Shown in pieces: positions 58,311 to 64,000 of a DNA stretch of 64,000 nt. The DNA is from Thermodesulfobacteriaceae bacterium UBA6232 (GTDB taxonomy: Bacteria; Desulfobacterota; Thermodesulfobacteria; Thermodesulfobacteriales; Thermodesulfobacteriaceae): the NCBI GenBank assembly GCA_002441555.1, contig DJWK01000033.1, positions 48,698 to 112,697 on the forward strand, given 5' to 3'. Below the pieces are notes generated by a model. The model did not search any database, was not told where the DNA came from, and saw only the letters and a program-made list of their open reading frames with translations. Positions within the stretch are counted from its first letter, which is position 1; every line of letters starts with the position of its first letter. The position numbers were made by a program, and so were the translations under genes.

Positions 58311-60082
58311 CCGGTTTTCTCTGGATAAACTCTAAATCTATCCCCTTTAAGGGCTATTTTTTTCTTGACCCGCAAGAAGAAATTATTCTTGTTACCCCAG
58401 ATCCCTCAGAAATTCCTTATTTTTTTGATAAAATTCAAAACCTTGTTAAAAAGGGTTTTTATGCCCTGGGATTTTTCTCTTATGAACTGGGCTATCTTCT
58501 TGAAAAAAGGCTTTTTCCTCTTTACAGAAAGCCTGAAGTCCCCTTGGCTCATTTTATCTTTTTCAAAAAGAAAAAACCCTTAGAAATTCTTCCTTTAAAG
58601 GACCAATTTTCCTTTAAAGTTTTTTCTGAAACTCTAAATATTTCAAAGGAAGAATATATTCAGGCCCTATCCAAAATTAAGGATTATATAGCCTCAGGAG
58701 ATACCTATCAGGTAAATTTTACTGTTAAGTTTAAATTTTTGTTTGAAGGGAATCCCTTTGAGCTCTTTCAGGCTCTTCTTTTTTCTCAAAGATGCGAATA
58801 TGCCTGTTATTTTCCTGCAGGGGATTATTTAATTCTTTCATTTTCTCCTGAGCTTTTCCTGAGAAAAAGGGGAAAAGAACTTTTAAGTTCTCCCATGAAA
58901 GGAACGGAAAAAAGGGCCCCTTCACTTTCTTTAGATAAAAAAACAAAAAACCTTTTAAAAAAGGATGTAAAAACTCAAGCGGAAAATATCATGATAGTTG
59001 ACCTTATAAGAAATGATCTTGGGAGGGTATGTCTTACAGGCTCAGTTTGGGTATCTGAACTCTTTAAAATAAAAACCTACCCCACCCTTCACCAGATGAT
59101 TTCCACCATAAAGGGCACTTTAAAGAAAAATAAACTCTTTGAAATATTTAAAGCCCTTTTCCCCTGCGGATCAATAACAGGAGCGCCAAAAATTAGAACC
59201 ATGGAAATAATAAGGGAACTTGAAAGGGAGCCGAGAAACGTTTATACTGGAGCCATGGGCTTTATAACTCCTGAAGGGGATTTTCTCTTTAATGTAGCCA
59301 TAAGAACAGTCCTTTTAAAACCCCTTTCTAAAAATTTATACCAAGGAGAGCTGGGAGTTGGCGCAGGAATTGTTTGGGATAGTGACCCCGTAAGAGAATT
59401 CGAAGAAACCAAACTTAAAGCAAACTTTTTCTTTTCACCCCTTCCCTATTTTGAGCTTTTTGAGACCTTTTTGTGGGATTCGAAAAGCCCAAGGCTTAAG
59501 TTTCATTATAAAAGACTGCTCAATTCTTCTCGCTTTTTCAGATTTACCATACCCGAAGACTTAAAAAGCTATGAAAATTTTTTGAATTTTTTAAGAGAAA
59601 GGCTCGGTGTGATGGGGCCTTCCCTCAGGGTAAAGCTGATTTTGTCTCCGGAGGGTGAATTAAAAATAGAAAGCAAACCCTTTGAATCCCCAAGCTGGGG
59701 GGATAAGGATTTAAAGGTTGGCCTTGTAAAAAGAGACACACCGAAAAATCTCTTTCACTTTCATAAAACCACACACAGGGAAGAATACGATTTTTATCGG
59801 AAAAAGGCTGAAGAGCTTGGTTTAACAGAAATTCTTTTTTACAACGATGAAAATTATCTTCTTGAGGGAACTATTTCCAATATTTTTTTAAAAAGGGGTA
59901 AATTTTTTTTAACCACTCCACTTGAATTCGGCCTATTGCCAGGTATCCTTAGGGAAGAATTACTTAAAAAGGGGCTTGCCAGGGAATATCCTTTAAAAAT
60001 AGAGGATTTAAAAAAAGGAGAACTATATATAGGAAACAGCTTGAGGGGACTTGGTAAAGTTAAAGATTGGGTTATATTATAG
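58307..60082 (+). CDS. Fused aminodeoxychorismate synthase I / lyase
   Basis: A 591-aa fusion of PabB and PabC. The PabB part (1-375) has SGDTYQVNFTVKFKF, SSPMKGTEKRAPS, VDLIRNDLGRVC and PCGSITGAPKIRTMEII, the chorismate-site motifs. The class IV aminotransferase part (about 380-591) has LFETFLWD, EILFYNDENYLLEGTISNIFL and LLPGILREELL. Together they turn chorismate into p-aminobenzoate for folate, given ammonia from a PabA glutaminase that is not in the window. Such fusions are known in several phyla. The ATGA overlap joins it to the preceding gene. Confidence 0.92.
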   Translation: MTGFLWINSKSIPFKGYFFLDPQEEIILVTPDPSEIPYFFDKIQNLVKKGFYALGFFSYELGYLLEKRLFPLYRKPEVPLAHFIFFKKKKPLEILPLKDQFSFKVFSETLNISKEEYIQALSKIKDYIASGDTYQVNFTVKFKFLFEGNPFELFQALLFSQRCEYACYFPAGDYLILSFSPELFLRKRGKELLSSPMKGTEKRAPSLSLDKKTKNLLKKDVKTQAENIMIVDLIRNDLGRVCLTGSVWVSELFKIKTYPTLHQMISTIKGTLKKNKLFEIFKALFPCGSITGAPKIRTMEIIRELEREPRNVYTGAMGFITPEGDFLFNVAIRTVLLKPLSKNLYQGELGVGAGIVWDSDPVREFEETKLKANFFFSPLPYFELFETFLWDSKSPRLKFHYKRLLNSSRFFRFTIPEDLKSYENFLNFLRERLGVMGPSLRVKLILSPEGELKIESKPFESPSWGDKDLKVGLVKRDTPKNLFHFHKTTHREEYDFYRKKAEELGLTEILFYNDENYLLEGTISNIFLKRGKFFLTTPLEFGLLPGILREELLKKGLAREYPLKIEDLKKGELYIGNSLRGLGKVKDWVIL

Positions 60083-60112
60083 GGTTTAAAATTTCCCATG
60101 GGGGGAAGTATT

Positions 60113-61213
60113 ATGAGTGAGAGAACTTATAAAATTGCCGTTATTCCTGGAGATGGAACAGGCCCTGAGGTTATTCGTGAGGGAGTTAAAGTTCTTGAGG
60201 CTGCAGCAAGAAGATTCAACCTCAAATTTCAATGGAATTATTTTGACTGGGGAGGAGACAGATATCTTAAGACTGGTGAAACCATACCAGAAGGCGGAAT
60301 TGAAGAACTTAAAAAACACGATGCCATCTATCTCGGAGCCATTGGACACCCTGATGTAAAACCAGGTATCTTAGAGAAGGAAATTCTTCTTAGAATTCGC
60401 TTTGAACTTGATCAATATGTAAATTTAAGACCAGTAAAGCTTTATCCAGGCGTTTGGACTCCTATAAAGGACAAAGGTCCTGAGGATATTGATTTTGTGG
60501 TTGTAAGAGAAAATACTGAAGGACTTTATGCTGGTGGAGGTGGCTTTTTAAGAAAGGGGACTCCCCATGAAATTGCCATTCAGGAATCCATAAACACAAG
60601 AATGGGGGTTGAGCGCTGTATTCGCTTTGCCTTTGAATACTGCAGAAAGAGAAACAAAAAGAAAAAGGTTACCCTTGTTGGTAAAACCAATGTGCTTACC
60701 TATGCCTGGGATTTATGGTGGAGGGTTTTTCAGGAAGTAGGAGAGGAATACCCTGACATAGAAAAGGACTATGCCCATGTGGATGCTACCTGCATGTGGT
60801 TTGTAAAAAATCCTGAATGGTTTGATGTAATTGTCACAGATAATATGTTTGGAGATATTATTACAGATCTTGGGGCCATGATTCAGGGTGGAATGGGCAT
60901 TGCAGCTGGCGGAAATATCAATCCTCAAGGGGTTTCCATGTTTGAACCCATTGGAGGCTCTGCACCCAAATACACAGGAAAGAATGTCATTAACCCCCTT
61001 GCAGCCATCTGTGCCGGAATGATGATGCTTGAATGGTTGGGAGATAAGTTCAAAGATAATACCCTTCTTGAAGCCTCTCAGGCCATTGAAAAGGCTGTTA
61101 TTAAAGTTTGCAGAGATCATCTGAAAAGCTTATCAGCTGGAAAAATGGGCTATACCACTCAGGAAGTGGGAGACCTTGTTGCCAAATACACCGAAGAGGG
61201 TGTAGAACTTTAG
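60113..61213 (+). CDS. leuB: Isocitrate/isopropylmalate-family dehydrogenase (LeuB type)
   Basis: A 366-aa beta-decarboxylating dehydrogenase. [12 protein letters not shown] opens the Rossmann-like fold; [32 protein letters not shown] and [17 protein letters not shown] hold the substrate and metal residues. The NAD region reads [16 protein letters not shown], not the HGSAPDIAGK seen in many LeuB, a variant I associate with delta-proteobacterial 3-isopropylmalate dehydrogenases and with tartrate/D-malate enzymes. With cimA present it likely acts in leucine and isoleucine synthesis. ATG 60113 follows GGGGGAAG; ATG 60098 is less likely. Confidence 0.85.
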   Translation: MSERTYKIAVIPGDGTGPEVIREGVKVLEAAARRFNLKFQWNYFDWGGDRYLKTGETIPEGGIEELKKHDAIYLGAIGHPDVKPGILEKEILLRIRFELDQYVNLRPVKLYPGVWTPIKDKGPEDIDFVVVRENTEGLYAGGGGFLRKGTPHEIAIQESINTRMGVERCIRFAFEYCRKRNKKKKVTLVGKTNVLTYAWDLWWRVFQEVGEEYPDIEKDYAHVDATCMWFVKNPEWFDVIVTDNMFGDIITDLGAMIQGGMGIAAGGNINPQGVSMFEPIGGSAPKYTGKNVINPLAAICAGMMMLEWLGDKFKDNTLLEASQAIEKAVIKVCRDHLKSLSAGKMGYTTQEVGDLVAKYTEEGVEL

Positions 61214-61221
61214 TTTACCTT

Positions 61222-61252
61222 TACCCCCTCCCTATACGGGAGGGGGTATTTT
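61222..61252 (+). terminator. Intrinsic terminator after leuB
   Basis: TACCCCCTCCC (61222-61232) pairs perfectly with GGGAGGGGGTA (61238-61248) around the loop TATAC, followed by TTTT. This 11-bp GC-rich stem is the only strong factor-independent terminator seen in the window. Confidence 0.9.
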
Positions 61253-61404
61253 CCACTTTCCTTAAGCATCCTCTCTCAATAAAACATCTTTTTCCCAACC
61301 TTATAAACCTTTAAGAAATTTTACTTTGGATTTTCCTCTCTTGGTAAAAAGGATTTTACTCGTATTCTCATTCAATATTATTGAAAATATCTAAAGAACC
61401 ACTT

Positions 61405-61443
61405 TTAACATTCCTTTAACCTATCTTTAAAAAATTTTTAATC
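61405..61443 (+). promoter_or_regulatory. Pho-box-like array of four repeats before pstS
   Basis: TTAACA (61405), TTAACC (61416), TTAAAA (61427) and TTAATC (61438) recur at exact 11-bp steps. Tandem TTAACA-like hexamers at 11-bp spacing are the binding pattern of PhoP/PhoB response regulators. The array ends about 48 bp before the pstS ATG, a fitting position for activation under phosphate starvation. Binding is inferred. Confidence 0.65.
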
Positions 61444-61491
61444 TTGGGGAATTATCCTAATTTTCAAAAATTTGGTCAAGGAGGTGGAAAG

Positions 61492-62496
61492 ATGAAAAAA
61501 GTTAGCAAGAAGGTGTTGGCATTAATGGCAGGGTTGGGCATTTTAACCTCATTTTCACAGATGAGTGCCTCAGAGGTCATTAAAATTGATGGGTCTTCAA
61601 CGGTCTATCCCATCACAGAGGGTGTGGCTGAAGAGTTTCAGAAAGTAAAGAAAGGGGCTGTAAAGGTTACTGTAGGAATATCTGGAACTGGCGGGGGTTT
61701 TAAGAAATTTTGTCGTGGAGAGACAGATATTTCCGATGCCTCCCGCCCAATTCTTAAAAAGGAAATGGAGCTCTGCAAGGCAAACGGAATTTCCTATATT
61801 GAACTTCCCGTGGCCTATGATGGTCTTGCAGTTGTTGTGAATCCCAAAAACACCTGGGCAACCTGTCTGACAGTTGAACAGTTAAAGGAGGTTTGGAAGC
61901 CCGAGTCCCAGGGAAAAAAATTTTACTGGTCTGATCTAAATCCGAACTGGCCTAAGGAAGAAATTAGGCTCTGTGGCGCTGGGTCTGATTCTGGAACCTT
62001 TGACTACTTTACAGAAGCCATTATGGGGAAGGCCAAAGCTCAAAGAGGAGATTATCTTGCCTCTGAAGATGACAATGTGCTTGTGCAATTTGCCCAAAGG
62101 GAGAAAGGAGCCCTCTGTTATTTTGGCCTTGCCTATGTTGCGGAAAACGAGGGAAAAATTAAGCCTGTAGCTATAAAGAATCCTAAGACCGGAAAATGCG
62201 TATTACCCTCCCTTGAGACCGTTAAATCTGGTGAGTATCAACCTCTCTCAAGACCCCTTTTCATCTATGTCAATGCCAAAGCTGCTGAAAGACCCGCAGT
62301 AAAAGAATTTGTTGAGTTTTACATCAAAAATGCCCCAAAGATCTCAAAGCAAGTAGGCTATATCCCCCTTCCTGATAAGGCCTATGAGCTTGTAAAAAAG
62401 CGTTTTGAAAAAAGGAAAATTGGAACTGTCTTTGGCGGAGAACCTGAAGTAGGCCTTACTATTGAAGAACTCTTAAAGAGGGAAGCCAAACATTAA
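61492..62496 (+). CDS. pstS: Phosphate ABC transporter, periplasmic binding protein
   Basis: A 334-aa phosphate-binding protein. The signal peptide is residues 1-27, ending at [47 protein letters not shown] and [16 protein letters not shown] are the phosphate-site loops of PstS. AAGGAGGTGGAAAG precedes ATG 61492. A Pho-box-like repeat lies upstream, and pstC and pstA follow. It feeds phosphate to the PstCAB permease. Confidence 0.95.
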   Translation: MKKVSKKVLALMAGLGILTSFSQMSASEVIKIDGSSTVYPITEGVAEEFQKVKKGAVKVTVGISGTGGGFKKFCRGETDISDASRPILKKEMELCKANGISYIELPVAYDGLAVVVNPKNTWATCLTVEQLKEVWKPESQGKKFYWSDLNPNWPKEEIRLCGAGSDSGTFDYFTEAIMGKAKAQRGDYLASEDDNVLVQFAQREKGALCYFGLAYVAENEGKIKPVAIKNPKTGKCVLPSLETVKSGEYQPLSRPLFIYVNAKAAERPAVKEFVEFYIKNAPKISKQVGYIPLPDKAYELVKKRFEKRKIGTVFGGEPEVGLTIEELLKREAKH

Positions 62497-62533
62497 ATAA
62501 GCAAAAAACTAACAAAGACCGAGGTGGGAAGCC

Positions 62534-63451
62534 TTGAGAATTGAATATAAAAAGAAGATTGATTATCTCTTTAAAGGTTTTTTGCTTTTAACTGGATTGA
62601 TTTCCATCTTAGTAACCATTGCTATAGTTATTGTATTAATAGATGATACTGTGAACTTTTTTATCCATCCGGAGGGAGGAGGCTTTCCCACCTCGGTAAT
62701 CAGATTTTTTAGTGAAACAGAGTGGACTCCAACCTTTGTCAATAAGAAGATAGGAATCTGGCCACTTTTGTGCGGAACCTTTCTTATTGCCTTCATTGCC
62801 ATGGCTATTTCTATTCCGCTTGGCTTGCTTATTGCAGTCTATCTCAGTGAATTTGCACCTCATAGCCTAAGAGAAAGCGTTAAGCCCTGGCTGGATTTTC
62901 TTGAGGCTGTTCCAACAGTGGTTTACGGATATTTTGCCCTTCTTGGAGTGACCCCCATTTTACAATGGATTTTCCGATTCTTTGGAATTGAGGTTCAGGG
63001 AATGAATGCCCTTTCTCCTGGGATTGTTTTAGGAGTGATGATTCTTCCCTTTACAGCCTCTTTGGTTGAGGATTCTTTGAGAGGGGTTCCCCAGTATTTA
63101 AGGGAGGCAGCTTATAGTCTTGGGGCAACAAAGCTTCAAACAGCTTTCCAAGTGGTAATACCTGCTGCCCGCTCTGGTATATTAGCCGCCTATCTCCTTG
63201 GCGCTTCAAGGGCTATAGGGGAAACCATGGTGGTTGCAATTGCAGCTGGGATGTATCCCAATCTAACTCTAAATCCCTTAGAACCTGTTCAAACCATAAC
63301 AGGCTACATTGTTCAGGTTGCCCTTGGAGATCTTCCCTTTGGCTCCTTTGAATATCTCTCTATATTTGCCGCTGGTTTTATGCTCTTTATCGTAACCCTC
63401 TTTTTCAATCTTCTTGCCCTATACTTTAAATCCAAAATGGAGAGGTATTAA
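62534..63451 (+). CDS. pstC: Phosphate ABC transporter permease PstC
   Basis: A 305-aa membrane subunit with about six transmembrane segments. LEAVPTVVYGYFALLG and the ABC-contact loop EAAYSLGATKLQTAFQVVIP followed by ASRAIGETMVVAIA identify PstC. The start is TTG 62534 behind GAGGTGGG. It pairs with PstA to form the channel. It lies 37 bp after pstS and 3 bp before pstA. Confidence 0.93.
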   Translation: MRIEYKKKIDYLFKGFLLLTGLISILVTIAIVIVLIDDTVNFFIHPEGGGFPTSVIRFFSETEWTPTFVNKKIGIWPLLCGTFLIAFIAMAISIPLGLLIAVYLSEFAPHSLRESVKPWLDFLEAVPTVVYGYFALLGVTPILQWIFRFFGIEVQGMNALSPGIVLGVMILPFTASLVEDSLRGVPQYLREAAYSLGATKLQTAFQVVIPAARSGILAAYLLGASRAIGETMVVAIAAGMYPNLTLNPLEPVQTITGYIVQVALGDLPFGSFEYLSIFAAGFMLFIVTLFFNLLALYFKSKMERY

Positions 63452-63454
63452 AAA

Positions 63455-64000
63455 ATGAACTATAAGTCCTGGGAGAAAATCTTTTCCATCCTGAGCATCC
63501 TTGCCCTTCTCATTGTTTTGTTATTTCTCTTTTCCATTGCCCTTAAGCTTTTTTTGGATGGAATGCATAGAATTTTTGAGCTAAAATTCTATACCTCCTT
63601 TCCCTCAAGATTCCCAGAAGAGGCAGGAATTCTCTCGGCTCTCGTTGGAACCCTTTATGTGATGGCAGGTGCCATATTCTGGTCTGTAGTTTTAGGAGTT
63701 CCAGCGGGTATCTATCTTGAAGAATTTGGTAAAAAGGGAAAAATTGCCCGTTTAATTGAGGCCAATATTTCCAATCTCTCAGCTGTTCCATCTATAATCT
63801 ATGGATTACTTGCTCTTGGAATCTTTGTTTATCGTTTTGATTTTGGTGAAAGCATACTCACTGCAGGTCTTACCCTTGGACTGCTTATGCTCCCGGTAAT
63901 TGTGGTTACAACGAGGGAGTCTTTAAGGCGAATTCCTCGTGCTATAAGAGAAGGGGCCTATGCCCTTGGGGCCACAAACTATGAGCTTGTCTTTCATCAT
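63455..64000 (+). CDS. pstA: Phosphate ABC transporter permease PstA (partial)
   Basis: The first 182 codons of a membrane subunit, cut by the window end. One N-terminal TM segment, a short periplasmic stretch (FPSRFPEEAGILSALVGTLY), then SNLSAVPSIIYGLLALGIF, and the ABC-contact loop RAIREGAYALGATNYELVFHH at the very end match PstA. ATG 63455 lies 3 bp after the pstC stop. pstB, and probably phoU, should follow beyond the edge. Confidence 0.9.
   Translation, partial: MNYKSWEKIFSILSILALLIVLLFLFSIALKLFLDGMHRIFELKFYTSFPSRFPEEAGILSALVGTLYVMAGAIFWSVVLGVPAGIYLEEFGKKGKIARLIEANISNLSAVPSIIYGLLALGIFVYRFDFGESILTAGLTLGLLMLPVIVVTTRESLRRIPRAIREGAYALGATNYELVFHH

Overview
The window looks like a chromosomal segment of a thermophilic, anaerobic Gram-negative bacterium, most likely from the Thermodesulfobacteriota (Thermodesulfobacterium or Caldimicrobium type). 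This is inferred from gene content and style and was not checked by a search. The DNA is AT-rich, and the proteins are rich in Lys, Glu and AGA/AGG arginine. An outer membrane is implied by hldD, kdsB, lnt, lspA and tolB. Anaerobic metabolism is implied by a lactate permease, a CooC-type CO dehydrogenase maturation ATPase, a Re-citrate-synthase-like enzyme, citramalate synthase and selA. No rRNA, tRNA, CRISPR array, insertion sequence or prophage is visible.

Layout. 18-4804: S41 and M50 proteases, an MFS carrier and a lactate permease. 5049-8362 (+): hldD, a CBS/CorC protein and lnt. 8348-12354 (-): an operon with OtsA-OtsB, a DUF5752-type protein and a TreT-like glycosyltransferase. 12504-14630 (+): ligA. 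14611-18760 (-): kdsB, MEMO1, gltX, a tiny membrane-protein gene with an in-frame TGA, and trpS. 18864-25480 (+): infB, ylxP, rbfA, nrnA-like, truB, a flippase-like gene and marC. 25524-28640: a more AT-rich island with a PhnD-like binding protein and a broken hybrid histidine kinase. 28745-35207 (+): aminotransferase, selA, a TPR protein, an MBL hydrolase, a small helical protein and thrC. 35197-36720 (-): a chemoreceptor. 36866-40495 (+): the citrate-synthase-like enzyme with a C-terminal Cache domain, tolB, a thioesterase and a tautomerase. 40462-41487 (-): a fumarase-type beta subunit and an Rrf2 regulator. 41799-43647 (+): a Rho_N protein, purC and hisB. 43644-53026 (-): an eleven-gene run from speE to cvpA. 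53182-61213 (+): ileS, lspA, an unknown TPR protein, pabBC and leuB, ended by the one strong intrinsic terminator. 61492-64000 (+): pstS, pstC and the start of pstA behind a Pho-box-like repeat.

How the genes work together. cimA (citramalate) and leuB-type dehydrogenase serve isoleucine/leucine synthesis, and lysC and thrC serve the aspartate family. CooC points to a CO dehydrogenase elsewhere. MEMO1 and AMMECR1, two parts of the AmmeMemoRadiSam set, are about 32 kb apart. Trehalose can be made by a two-step fused enzyme and possibly also in one step by the TreT-like enzyme.

The most interesting item is at 15610-15789 (-). A strong Shine-Dalgarno leads into a 29-residue membrane peptide that meets TGA. 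Reading through TGA continues in frame to a TAA directly abutting the trpS ATG. A 7-bp hairpin sits 19 nt after the TGA, within the spacing expected of a bacterial SECIS element, and selA is present in the same window. A candidate small selenoprotein is therefore plausible but unproven. The second is the Cache domain fused to a citrate-synthase-like enzyme.
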